From Lachnospiraceae bacterium (GTDB lineage: Bacteria; Bacillota; Clostridia; Lachnospirales; Lachnospiraceae), in contig JAFQBM010000020.1 in assembly GCA_017399685.1 (NCBI GenBank), positions 1 to 64,000 on the forward strand: 64,000 nt of DNA, given 5' to 3'. The first letter of the stretch is position 1. The number at the start of each line of letters is the position of its first letter. The notes under the pieces were generated by a model. The model had not been told where the DNA came from. It saw only the letters and a list, made by a program, of their open reading frames with translations, and made no database searches. Below are positions 33,560-42,930 of this stretch, one piece after another. A program made the translations under genes and the position numbers.

Positions 33560-36500
33560 GTCTCATCACCTCTTTGCACTTTTTCAATGATTTCTAATGC
33601 CTTTTTCTTAAGCCATTCCATTTTAGTATGATTCGGTATCTGGCAGGCTACTTTATAGGCAGATTCGAACCTCTGTTGATATACATATAAATGAAACAGC
33701 TTCCAAAAGATGTTCTCATTATTACCGTAGTCTGCAAAATCCTTGGCATATTTACAACCTAACTCCAACATTATGACCGCCCGTTCATAATCTTTTCTTT
33801 CTATATAGGCATCCGCAAGATATCCATAGGCCTGTCCAAATATGGTTTTATGCTTCACCGCTTCCATCCAGTTTAAAGTGGTCTGCTCCACATACTTTTC
33901 TCCTTTTAGCCAATATACAAATCCGATGCGGAAATAGTACCATTCCTGATATTTTTTCGACTTTGAATGCTTTCTCATGAATTCCAAGGATTCTATGGCT
34001 TTATCCGGTTCTTTCATGTAAACACAATAAATGATGTGTTTTTCATGATAGAAGTTATCTTCATATTCATCATTGGCACCATATCGATAATCTCCGGTTA
34101 CACCCACCACTTCGATTCCGATATCCAATACCCTAATTGCCTTGTCATACTCTCCTTTTCCTACATAGATGCGTCCCATATCTTTGTACAAAGCCGGATT
34201 CTCATAACGCAATTCTACTGCCTGATTCCAAGCTTCTAATATCTTTTCATCATTTTGCTTCTCTACATTGGTAGCATTGTACCAATGCCCTAAAAGATGA
34301 TAACATCTGGCAAGACATTTTGGATTCCTTGTATGCTGCTTCATTACCTGCAAGACTTCAAAAGCCTCGTCCCAGCACCCTAAATCCATATAGATGTTGG
34401 CGATAAATCCATAAGAGTTGGTAGCTCCTCCAACAGAGTCACCGGAAATACGATATCTTATAATTCCACGCCAAAACGCATCTATCGCCTCATCATATTG
34501 CCCCAATGCCCAATAGGATTCGCCCAATCTCTGGTATAGATTAATACTTCCCAGCACAAGTTTATCTGCCCGTTCCAGATATTTTATGGCTAATTCATAT
34601 TCCCCACAATAATATGCCGCCTGTCCCATGGATAAGCACTTGCAACGTTCCTCCAGATACGGTTCATATTCCTTAAGTTTTTCTAAGTTGTTGGAATATA
34701 TGGTACTTAGTCTCCAATAAATTAATTTCTTGTCCCGTTCTGTAGCCTGCTTCAAATGTTGCAATTCCACTGCTGCCGCCTCATCCTTCCTATCCAAGGC
34801 ATTATACAAGTAGGATAACTCCATATATTGTTCCGGATGATTATAGTTGGCATCCTTTAAGCTCTCAAAAAAAGGATATATCTCCTTTCTCTCCTCTAAG
34901 AAAAACGCATTGCCGGCATAATAACAAGCATAAGTAAACATATTTCTTAAGTCCAAAAGCCGGTATTTATTGATGGCAGGAATATCCAGTTCTCTATTTC
35001 TGGATTCTTCGAATATACTTTTTATCCCCAGAATTACATTCTTAACGTTTCTCTCACTATCTGCAAATACTTCATAAAACCGGATATGGTCAGGTACTTC
35101 TTCTTTTATAGGTTCTAGTACCGCTTGTATCCGCTGGTAGTCGTTGTTAAAACATAATATTTGTGCTGCCATAAGCCGGACTTCTCTTCTTTTCGGAAGG
35201 GCATTTACAAGATAAGAAACATCCATATACTGCGTACATCTGAAATTTTTTCCCAACGTATTGGCTCCAAAATCTGCATATGCCCTTAGGGTAAGAATCG
35301 GATAAGAAACCGGGTATTCTTCCAATAATTCATTACACAAAGCATCACATTCCTTATGTTTTCTTTGTTCAAACAAGTACCTTCCCTGAAGTTCCTGCCA
35401 TTCTAACCTGTCTAAAGTGCTTAAAGCTTCTTTTGGGTATTGTTCCAGTCGTTCAAACACAGATTTTACCGTAGGAATTTCCATCGGTGGTTCTGCATCG
35501 CCGATATGTACCAGCACATATAGATTGGCTGGCACCTTTTTGGATTCTTCATAAAAGACACAAAGCGCATATGCTACTTCATATTCCCATGGATACTTTG
35601 ATATATCCTGAACTCTTTTCAGTACCTCCAGGGCTTCCTTTTCCCTGTTTCCTCGAAGATACATTCTGCACATATGAATATGTTCGATATCATCGGGAGT
35701 TTCTCCAGCCTCGATTTTCTCCAGATAACAATGTTCCAGCTTATGGTATACCTCTTCTGCCATCTCATGCATAAATGCCTGTGGATTAAGCCATGTAAGC
35801 TGCTTTATCAACATATAGGCTTCATAATACATTCCTGCATCCTTACAACACATAGCCATCTGGTACAATGCAGGATAGTTTTTTACAGGGGCCTTCTGAT
35901 ATAATTCCTTAAGCTGTTCTCTTGCCCCTTGGATATTATCTTTATGTATCTTATATTGTACTTCCAGTACTTCGATTTCCACCTGAGTTCCAAAGTCTTC
36001 TTTTAATTTGGCAATTCTCTCCACTATTTGAGATTCCTGCAATTCATTCATATGGAAAAAGAGAGCCATACATTCCAATGGCAGGTAGGTTAAGGAAAAA
36101 CCTTTTAGACGTTTCACCTTATTCAGCCTATCCTCATCCTTCTCATGATTGGAAGGGATAAAGTCCTGAAGATGCTGAATCAGTTCTTCATAGCCATAAA
36201 AAAATTCATCTATCAGTATGCCATTTGCCCCACATGGATTTAATTTGTCAAACTCTATGTTTTCGCATAATTTCATTCGTTGATTCAAACGATTTAATTC
36301 TTTTCTCTCGTCATCATCTTCGATTTTTGCACGCAATAAAGGTGTCATACTGTATGAAAAAAATTCATCCAGAAATATTCTTACTTCCCTTGTCAGATAA
36401 ATTCTTTTATATCGTTCAAAAATTAACTCATAGATATACTTTCTACAAGTTTTATAATATTCTATCTGATACGGAATATCATTGTACAATAATTCTTTCC

Positions 36501-37113
36501 ACTCCGGTACAAGATTACGTTTGTTGTAGTCATTGTATAAAGCATCTACTTTTCTCGTCCATTCTGATATTTTTATCTGATTCAGATACTGTTTTTCCCT
36601 GTTGTACTGTTTTTCTCTGCTATATTGTTTTTCCCTGTTATAGTCATCTTCATTATCTTCTATGTATTCGTCTTTTTTGTAACTGTCATTTATGCGTTCA
36701 ATTTTTGCATCTCGTTCTTTTATATAGACATCCTGTTTATATCTGTTACTTATGTATCTTTCTTTTGCATCCTTGTATCTATCATAAAGGTCATGATTAA
36801 AATAAGTCTTATTGGTTTCGTTATGGCAGGCTTCTATCTCATCGACTTCTATCTCATTGCTGTACATCTCGTCGCTATCATCATAACTGTCACCATCATA
36901 CCAATCCTCATCTTCATCATATTCTAAATCATCGTTATCCTGAAGATTGCTTTCTTCTGCATGCTCTAATGCTTCTTCATATGCACCTCTTAAAGCCATA
37001 AATGCCTCTTCATCATCATCCGGTCTGGTAGTTTTTAGCTTTGTACGATATGCTTTCTTTATCCTGCTGATGTCATTCGTAACATCTATTTCAAGAATTT
37101 CCCAGATATTCAT
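33556..37113 (-). CDS. Large J-domain and TPR-repeat protein
   Basis: The ATG at 37113 overlaps the upstream Hsp70 stop in ATGA and has AGGAG at good spacing (1185 residues). The first 55 residues form a J-domain, MNIWEILEIDVTNDISRIKKAY then LKTTRPDDDEEAFMAL, with RPD in place of the canonical HPD. An acidic, low-complexity stretch follows. Residues 350 to the end are a long series of TPR-like repeats (for example YHLLGHWYNATN, KDMGRIYVGKGEYDKAIRVLDIGIE). The architecture suggests a dedicated cochaperone that organises clients for the two flanking Hsp70s. Confidence 0.9.
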   Translation of the reverse strand: MNIWEILEIDVTNDISRIKKAYRTKLKTTRPDDDEEAFMALRGAYEEALEHAEESNLQDNDDLEYDEDEDWYDGDSYDDSDEMYSNEIEVDEIEACHNETNKTYFNHDLYDRYKDAKERYISNRYKQDVYIKERDAKIERINDSYKKDEYIEDNEDDYNREKQYSREKQYNREKQYLNQIKISEWTRKVDALYNDYNKRNLVPEWKELLYNDIPYQIEYYKTCRKYIYELIFERYKRIYLTREVRIFLDEFFSYSMTPLLRAKIEDDDERKELNRLNQRMKLCENIEFDKLNPCGANGILIDEFFYGYEELIQHLQDFIPSNHEKDEDRLNKVKRLKGFSLTYLPLECMALFFHMNELQESQIVERIAKLKEDFGTQVEIEVLEVQYKIHKDNIQGAREQLKELYQKAPVKNYPALYQMAMCCKDAGMYYEAYMLIKQLTWLNPQAFMHEMAEEVYHKLEHCYLEKIEAGETPDDIEHIHMCRMYLRGNREKEALEVLKRVQDISKYPWEYEVAYALCVFYEESKKVPANLYVLVHIGDAEPPMEIPTVKSVFERLEQYPKEALSTLDRLEWQELQGRYLFEQRKHKECDALCNELLEEYPVSYPILTLRAYADFGANTLGKNFRCTQYMDVSYLVNALPKRREVRLMAAQILCFNNDYQRIQAVLEPIKEEVPDHIRFYEVFADSERNVKNVILGIKSIFEESRNRELDIPAINKYRLLDLRNMFTYACYYAGNAFFLEERKEIYPFFESLKDANYNHPEQYMELSYLYNALDRKDEAAAVELQHLKQATERDKKLIYWRLSTIYSNNLEKLKEYEPYLEERCKCLSMGQAAYYCGEYELAIKYLERADKLVLGSINLYQRLGESYWALGQYDEAIDAFWRGIIRYRISGDSVGGATNSYGFIANIYMDLGCWDEAFEVLQVMKQHTRNPKCLARCYHLLGHWYNATNVEKQNDEKILEAWNQAVELRYENPALYKDMGRIYVGKGEYDKAIRVLDIGIEVVGVTGDYRYGANDEYEDNFYHEKHIIYCVYMKEPDKAIESLEFMRKHSKSKKYQEWYYFRIGFVYWLKGEKYVEQTTLNWMEAVKHKTIFGQAYGYLADAYIERKDYERAVIMLELGCKYAKDFADYGNNENIFWKLFHLYVYQQRFESAYKVACQIPNHTKMEWLKKKALEIIEKVQRGDET

Positions 37114-38867
37114 TCCCATTCTCCTATCACATTTTCATATGCATCCAGTAACTTTATCAAGGCTTCTCTGGTTTGTCTCATCTCCGATATTTTCCTTGCA
37201 TTTCTTGCACTTTCATAGGCTGTAATATGCTTGTTTATGGTTTCTCTTTCTTTCCCTGTAGCCTCTTCATACATTCTTTCCGCCCGTGCCATCAAAAGCT
37301 CGTCCTCATCCTTTTCTCCCATATTATGCTGAATGAGATTAAGCTTCTCAAGTTTCGTTGCTGTCTCCTGTTCTAAATATTCTTCGTCTTCCGACTGTAG
37401 AACTTTAGAATATCTGACCTCCGTTGCCGGTATATATACCTCTGCATACATGATTCCATTCACATCGTAAAAAATAGTTTTTTCTACCATCACCGTTTGC
37501 GAAGTCCCTAAATCCGGTACTACATAATAGAACTTATCTAAGGGTACTACATCAATCCCAAACTCATTTTCACATTGTAATACCTCGAAAATCCATCGGG
37601 CCGGCCAAGCATATTGCTGTACGGTTCTCTTTACAGGTATGGTGGTATTTTTCGGAATAATAACATCAAAGTTTTTCGCCATATCATATTCACATCGATG
37701 AGATACTGCATCCCCGATATAATGGGAACAGATATCCGTCATGATAAGTTCTTTTAGCCCTTCTTCCCGGGTAAGCAATGCTCCTTGTAACGCAGCACCT
37801 CTTACAACTGCTTCATCCGGATTTATTTTATACCGGATATCCTTTCCTATCATTTTCTCTATCATTTTTCTTACTATGGACAGCTTCGTACCGCCACCCA
37901 CCATAATGATATCTTTTACTTCATAAGGCTCATATTTTGACTCTTCCACAGCCTGTAATGTTAATTTCCTCATTCTGTCTAACAAATCGTAGCAGGCATC
38001 TTCATATTCTGCTTCCGTAATGGCATATCGATACTCTCTTTCCTCTATCACACATTTGATTTCTCCAAAACCTTCTGCAGTAATCTGATGCTTTGCCTGT
38101 TGTGCTTTTTCCCACAATCTGGCATTTTCTTCTATGGTAAGTTCACTGTGGATAGCATTCGCTTCTTTAAAAAGTTCCACCAGTCTTTGGGTAAAATCCC
38201 CACCCCCAAGCTTATTATCACCACATATGGCTACGACCTCCATAACGCTGTCATCCACTTCCATAACAGAGATATCAAAGGTTCCTCCGCCAAGGTCAAG
38301 TACAATGATAACATCCTTATGTTTTGTTTCTCCATTTGCTTTCGTACCATTACTTTGGTTTATGCCATCTTCCATTTGTTCCATACCATGGATTCCATAG
38401 GCAACGGCAGCCGCAGTAGGTTCATTGATAATTCGTTTTACATCAAAACCGGCCTGCTTTCCCGCCTCCATAACAGCTTTTCTCTGTGGATTGTTAAAAA
38501 ACGCAGGAACGCTGATAACGGCATCGGTAATTTCTTCCCCGAAATATGCCTCCGCCTCTTCCTTGATTGCTTTAAGGAGTATCGTAGAAAGTTCCTCCGC
38601 CTTAAACTTCTTCTCCCCTAATTCAAACAAAGCAGCGGTTCCCATACTGCGTTTAAACATCTGAACTGTCATATCCGGATATTGCTTCTTTCTTTGCAAA
38701 GCCATATCTCCTGTATAAAACGCTCCATTCTCATCCATACTTACAACGGATGGGATAATATGACTACCGGTTCTGCTTTTTACCAATTCTACTTTTTTAT
38801 CCTTATAGACAGCTGCCATACTGTTACTGGTTCCTAAGTCAATTCCTAATATCATCTTCTTCTCCAT
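37110..38867 (-). CDS. Hsp70-family chaperone (DnaK-like), first of the cluster
   Basis: The ATG at 38867 follows GGTGGGA (585 residues), two bases after the DUF4253 stop. The nucleotide-binding motifs are ILGIDLGTSNSMAAVY, IVLDLGGGTFDISVMEV and IIMVGGGTKLSIVRKMI. The substrate-binding half is divergent from DnaK, with a WPARWIFEVLQCEN segment. A 16-residue insert (NQSNGTKANGETKHKD) precedes the second phosphate loop. It is probably partnered with the J/TPR protein encoded downstream. Confidence 0.92.
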   Translation of the reverse strand: MEKKMILGIDLGTSNSMAAVYKDKKVELVKSRTGSHIIPSVVSMDENGAFYTGDMALQRKKQYPDMTVQMFKRSMGTAALFELGEKKFKAEELSTILLKAIKEEAEAYFGEEITDAVISVPAFFNNPQRKAVMEAGKQAGFDVKRIINEPTAAAVAYGIHGMEQMEDGINQSNGTKANGETKHKDVIIVLDLGGGTFDISVMEVDDSVMEVVAICGDNKLGGGDFTQRLVELFKEANAIHSELTIEENARLWEKAQQAKHQITAEGFGEIKCVIEEREYRYAITEAEYEDACYDLLDRMRKLTLQAVEESKYEPYEVKDIIMVGGGTKLSIVRKMIEKMIGKDIRYKINPDEAVVRGAALQGALLTREEGLKELIMTDICSHYIGDAVSHRCEYDMAKNFDVIIPKNTTIPVKRTVQQYAWPARWIFEVLQCENEFGIDVVPLDKFYYVVPDLGTSQTVMVEKTIFYDVNGIMYAEVYIPATEVRYSKVLQSEDEEYLEQETATKLEKLNLIQHNMGEKDEDELLMARAERMYEEATGKERETINKHITAYESARNARKISEMRQTREALIKLLDAYENVIGEWE

Positions 38868-38869
38868 CG

Positions 38870-39580
38870 TCAATCCCACCAAAACGACCACACATTTCCA
38901 TTTAAGGTCATCGCAACATAAGCTTCAATTCCTCCCATTCCAAGGATATCACAGCAGAAAACACATTGTTCCTTTGCAATATTTATGGCAGTATCTTCAT
39001 CTGAAATCGGCTTATTCAAATAAAATGACAGCGTATCACGGGTAATCATTGTAGGTACAGCCCCATACTCGTCATACCAATATTTACACATAGCTATCAT
39101 TGTCTCCGAATCCGGACATTCATTCCATCCACCAAATGGTATCCATGCAAAAATCTCATATGGTCTTTCTGTTGGCACTTTTACAAGATATGCCTCACCT
39201 TCATGTGCATTTATTGCAGGGAAAAAATCACTTTTACTATCACCGGAATTCATAGAAATCAATATATCAAGATTTTCATCATCAACAGCTAAAAACTCAC
39301 TTCCATAAGAACCCTCAAATTCAGCATATCTTTCCTCAAATAATTCTTTTCCATTCGAATGATTGCTCTTTAGTATGGAGTTTGTATATGCCGCGGAACC
39401 ACCGCCCTCTTCAAAAACGAAATTAATGTGGTCTTCCAAAGTATCATCCAGAAAAACGATTACCGGTGTATAACCATTTTCTTTTCCATCGTTATAAGCT
39501 TCCTGATAAATTTGTGTTACTTCAGTTCCAGTCATCCCTGCATCTAATTTTTGTGCATCACATTCAAAAACTTTGTTCAT
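38870..39580 (-). CDS. DUF4253-family protein
   Basis: The product has 236 residues. The C-terminal half has ECPDSETMIAMCKYWYDEYGAVPTMITRDTLSFYL, then CVFCCDILG and the end VWSFWWD, matching DUF4253. The N-terminal half includes an EVTQIYQEAYNDGKENGYTPVIVFLDD segment. Function is unknown. It is the first gene of the chaperone operon and is separated from the Hsp70 by two bases, so it is probably co-expressed and might be a client or a partner of the chaperones. Confidence 0.85.
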   Translation of the reverse strand: MNKVFECDAQKLDAGMTGTEVTQIYQEAYNDGKENGYTPVIVFLDDTLEDHINFVFEEGGGSAAYTNSILKSNHSNGKELFEERYAEFEGSYGSEFLAVDDENLDILISMNSGDSKSDFFPAINAHEGEAYLVKVPTERPYEIFAWIPFGGWNECPDSETMIAMCKYWYDEYGAVPTMITRDTLSFYLNKPISDEDTAINIAKEQCVFCCDILGMGGIEAYVAMTLNGNVWSFWWD

Positions 39581-39774
39581 TTGTTTTTTTCTCCTTTAAT
39601 TTTTATTGTGCAATACTCCATTTCGTACTTATTGACTACAATTTTATCATATTGCAGTCAATAAGCACAGATATCATCTGTATAGCCAAGATTTTTTCAT
39701 TATTTATGCCATAAACTATCCGAAAGATAATATTATTTTTCGAAAACGCCAGCCCATTGTATTGAAGTTTTTTG

Positions 39775-40374
39775 TCAATCCCCTAATTTTCTTCCTTCTT
39801 CATACCCTTTTATAATTTCTTTCAGCGTTCTTGGGGTATATTGTATTTCCTGTTTCATACATCCAACGTTATATGCCTGAACTTTATGCCCACCCACATG
39901 TCTGCATTCATTGGCATTCATATCGCCGATGCATTTTTGAAAATATACATCCTCCTCACTGTTATGGGTATGACCATATAACAATATGGATCCACCTTTC
40001 ATTTTGTTCCAACTGAAAATCGGATAATGACTTAATACAAGCTGATAACTCTTTCCGTCCACCGCATCTTTTATTTCCTTGTAATCACCTATTTCAAAAA
40101 AGAGCTGCTTATACCGGTAATCGGATATGTCATCATGGTTCCCTTTTACCAGAATTTTTTTGCCTTTTAGTTTCGCCACAAAAGCAATTAAATCGTCACT
40201 CCTGCCACGTAAACTGATATCACCAAGAATATAAACCGTATCTGCGTTGGTTACGGTTGCATTCCAGTTTTTCAAAATTACATCATGCATTTCTTCCAAT
40301 GTTTGAAACGGACGTTGGTCAAATCTGATAGACGCCTCATGGAAAAGATGCAAATCACTGATATAGTAATTCAT
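39775..40374 (-). CDS. Metallophosphoesterase
   Basis: The ATG at 40374 starts MNYYISDLHLFHEASIRF (199 residues). Metal-binding motifs are DLHLFH, GDISLRG, KGNHDD, LSHYPIF and GHTHN, the full calcineurin-like set. These enzymes cleave phosphodiesters; the substrate is unknown. The Gly-rich GDISLRG replaces the more common GDLxxxG. Confidence 0.92.
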   Translation of the reverse strand: MNYYISDLHLFHEASIRFDQRPFQTLEEMHDVILKNWNATVTNADTVYILGDISLRGRSDDLIAFVAKLKGKKILVKGNHDDISDYRYKQLFFEIGDYKEIKDAVDGKSYQLVLSHYPIFSWNKMKGGSILLYGHTHNSEEDVYFQKCIGDMNANECRHVGGHKVQAYNVGCMKQEIQYTPRTLKEIIKGYEEGRKLGD

Positions 40375-40502
40375 GGGTATCACCGCCTTTCACTTTTTTC
40401 TAAACAGTTTTTTCTTAGTCCTTTCATTTTCATCACCTTTTCAGTAACGTATATTTTGCTCCCAACTATTTATCTTCTAATGAAACTTTGACCGTCCACA
40501 TA

Positions 40503-41213
40503 TTATTCCTTCATTTGTCTGACATTCTTTCTAATTTCTCTTTCCCATTTTATACACATGATAATCCCAGTTGCTAAATAAATGATCCACATGAGAAGGG
40601 TCGCAATGCTATCATTACCGTTTGAATATGCAATTCCCCACATAATCACTGACATTATATCCACCGCAATCCAAATCCACCATTGCTCTGCATACATACC
40701 AATACTAATAATCATTGCCACAATGGATGATACTGTTGTAAAAGAATCGATAAATGGCAGCATATCTCCCATATACTTTAAAAAAAAGCCATAAGCTACA
40801 ACTAATATTGCAATAGCCAATACCACAATGACTCTCTTGCGATTTGTCATATGCCGCTTACAAACTTCCTTGGTTTCGGAATTCATATTCTTACTCCACA
40901 TATAAAAACCTACGAACTGCATGGGGATATAGTATAGCACATTTAACATGGTTTCTCCGTAAAATGTGGCTTTATATGAAATAATTGCATATAATACACA
41001 ATTAACCAAACCGAATAAATACGCACTTAATTTTCCCTTACCCATTAAAACAACATACGCAACACCTGTTGTCGCAGAAACTATTCCCATCACGTTTTCC
41101 TGACAATAAATGCTTATGACAATGATTACGATGCATGAGAAAAAAAGCCAGCAAAGCTCCCATTTTTTCCATCCACTTACTTCATTTCGTAATATATGTT
41201 TTAATTTATCCAT
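40503..41213 (-). CDS. pnuC: PnuC-family nicotinamide riboside transporter
   Basis: The ATG at 41213 follows AGGTGA (236 residues). Seven or so hydrophobic helices include the conserved YVVLMGKGKLSAYLFGLVNCVLYA and NVLYYIPMQFVGFYMW, with the C-terminal WWIWIAVDIMSVIMW. PnuC facilitates uptake of nicotinamide riboside for NAD synthesis. An imperfect palindrome (TGTATG...CATACA, near 41248-41270) upstream may be a regulatory site. Confidence 0.9.
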   Translation of the reverse strand: MDKLKHILRNEVSGWKKWELCWLFFSCIVIIVISIYCQENVMGIVSATTGVAYVVLMGKGKLSAYLFGLVNCVLYAIISYKATFYGETMLNVLYYIPMQFVGFYMWSKNMNSETKEVCKRHMTNRKRVIVVLAIAILVVAYGFFLKYMGDMLPFIDSFTTVSSIVAMIISIGMYAEQWWIWIAVDIMSVIMWGIAYSNGNDSIATLLMWIIYLATGIIMCIKWEREIRKNVRQMKE

Positions 41214-41346
41214 TTTTATCACCTGCTTCTATTATTTCTGTTCTTGTATGTTTTTGTATCATACACATCCTGCCGCTCTGCAGTTCGTTATATTATACTA
41301 CAGATTCACCTGTTTTGCATAGAGACCTTTAAAACCCACAAATCTG

Positions 41347-41375
41347 TTGACTTTTTCTCTCCGTTCCGATATACT
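41347..41375 (+). promoter_or_regulatory. Promoter of the MoxR/VWA leader
   Basis: TTGACT (41347-41352), 17 bases, TATACT (41370-41375). It uses the same boxes and spacing as the leader promoter at 29778. It drives the leader peptide and terminator that precede the MoxR gene by about 150 bases. Confidence 0.7.
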
Positions 41376-41443
41376 TATCTCCATGAGCGTATGCTTATAC
41401 CAATCAACGAAACTCATTGACCTGATTTGAAAGGAGGATAATC

Positions 41444-41527
41444 ATGACAAAGAATACTATGAAAACAAACCAAAACTTAACAATAAACACCAAAGGTCTG
41501 GTTATCCTTATACATAGAATTGGGTAA
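41444..41527 (+). CDS. 27-residue leader peptide
   Basis: ATG at 41444 follows a perfect AAAGGAGG. The peptide starts MTKNTMKTNQNLTINTKG and ends VILIHRIG. It lies between a strong promoter and an intrinsic terminator at 41660-41682, as expected of a leader peptide or a small secreted-type peptide. GGTTACTGT/ACAGTAATCC makes a hairpin near 41553-41575. Confidence 0.5.
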   Translation: MTKNTMKTNQNLTINTKGLVILIHRIG

Positions 41528-41659
41528 TCCTATGTCGTAATCTAAAAGCAAGTATCAGGTTACTGTATGAACAGTAATCCTATCTCTTATCTTTTATGAT
41601 AATGATGTCTTTATCGATTATAAAATCCTAATAAATTCAAATATTTCTATGGAAACCAG

Positions 41660-41682
41660 CACCTTAAAGTAAGGTGTTTTTT
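41660..41682 (+). terminator. Terminator/attenuator upstream of the MoxR gene
   Basis: CACCTTA and TAAGGTG pair across AAG and are followed by TTTTTT. It is located before the MoxR start, so it ends the leader transcript or attenuates read-through. Confidence 0.7.
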
Positions 41683-41839
41683 GTGTACACATTTTTATCA
41701 AACATAAAATATAACACCAAAAACAAGAAGACCTTTAGACACAAAAACAACAAAGTAAATATATAGATGATGTGAGTGTCGAATTTGAATTTCATCACTC
41801 ACTAATGTCATATAGTTCAAGTCATGGAAAAATTAAGCC

Positions 41840-42919
41840 ATGCAGAAAGGAAATAATTTGAATTTACCAATTACCATAAATCAGGAAGAATTATTAGATA
41901 TTTTACTAAATGTAGCCACCGTCAGACCAGTATTTATCTGGGGTGCCCCAGGGATTGGAAAATCTGCATTAGTTGAAAAATTTGCTGACGAAGTAGGGCT
42001 TCCCTGCGTATCTTTACTGGGAAGCCAGCTTGCACCGGAAGATATTATTGGAATCCCACAGATTCAGGAGGATGTTTCTGTTTTTTTACCTCCAAAAATG
42101 ATTGCAAGAAAAGAACCTTATGTACTTTTCTTAGATGAATTAAATGCCTGCTCTCAGGAAGTACAAAAAGCATTTTACAGCCTGATTCACGAAAGACGAA
42201 TCGGGGAATATCATTTACCAACAGGCAGCATTATTATCGGTGCCGGAAACAGAGCCCAGGACAGCGCCATTGTAAAAACCATGTCATCTGCACTTATTAA
42301 CAGAATGTTTCATGTTCAGTTAAAAGCAGATTCCAGACAATGGATAAAATGGGCACAAAGTGCAGACATTCACCCTTGGGTAATTGACTATATCATAAAG
42401 CGCCCGGACCATCTGTTTGCAGAAGCTCCGAAAACCGAAGAACCATTTTCCACACCACGTTCCTGGCATATGTTAAGCGATGCTCTTAAGGAATACGGTG
42501 CCGGAACAAGGGAAATAAACATAAATATCTTAAAAACCATCGTATACGCATGTCTGACTCCTGCTCACGCCGGGATGTTCCTTGCTTATACCAAAAACAT
42601 GAAAAACAAAAATTTATTGGATGATATCATTGCAGATAACGCAAAATGGCCTGCCGCACCGGAAGACAGAGATATTCTCTATTTTCTTGCACAGTCCTTT
42701 CGTGCAAAACTTCTTCAGGAACTTCCGAAGAACAAACAGGAAATCAGCAGTAATATGTTAGCTTTTATCTACAGAGCCAAAGGAATGATCAAAGAATTAT
42801 CTTCAATTAACTTTGAGCTTGCCCAAATGACCGTAGCTGCTGACGAATTAGAAGCATTACCGGACTGGTTCATGGTGGAAATCGTAAGAGACCTTCCAAG
42901 ACTGGTAGACCAAAAATAG
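41840..42919 (+). CDS. MoxR-type AAA+ ATPase
   Basis: The product has 359 residues from the ATG at 41840; a TTG at 41858 has a better ribosome-binding site and is an alternative start. Walker A is GAPGIGKSALVEKF, Walker B VLFLDELNAC, and the sensor 1 region IIGAGNRAQDSAIV. MoxR ATPases pair with VWA proteins to remodel partner complexes or insert metals. The partner gene follows after 11 bases. Confidence 0.92.
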   Translation: MQKGNNLNLPITINQEELLDILLNVATVRPVFIWGAPGIGKSALVEKFADEVGLPCVSLLGSQLAPEDIIGIPQIQEDVSVFLPPKMIARKEPYVLFLDELNACSQEVQKAFYSLIHERRIGEYHLPTGSIIIGAGNRAQDSAIVKTMSSALINRMFHVQLKADSRQWIKWAQSADIHPWVIDYIIKRPDHLFAEAPKTEEPFSTPRSWHMLSDALKEYGAGTREININILKTIVYACLTPAHAGMFLAYTKNMKNKNLLDDIIADNAKWPAAPEDRDILYFLAQSFRAKLLQELPKNKQEISSNMLAFIYRAKGMIKELSSINFELAQMTVAADELEALPDWFMVEIVRDLPRLVDQK

Positions 42920-42930
42920 GAGGATTATTT

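Noticed and set aside
36570-36680. Repeated REKQYN/SREKQYN units resembling a CRISPR-like array
   Set aside because: They are short in-frame repeats encoding a charged linker in the J/TPR protein, without spacers of uniform length or cas genes.
36225-36927. Long plus-strand frames of 191 and 100 codons
   Set aside because: They are opposite the acidic, low-complexity part of the J/TPR gene and have the skewed Cys/Phe/Tyr composition of antisense shadows.
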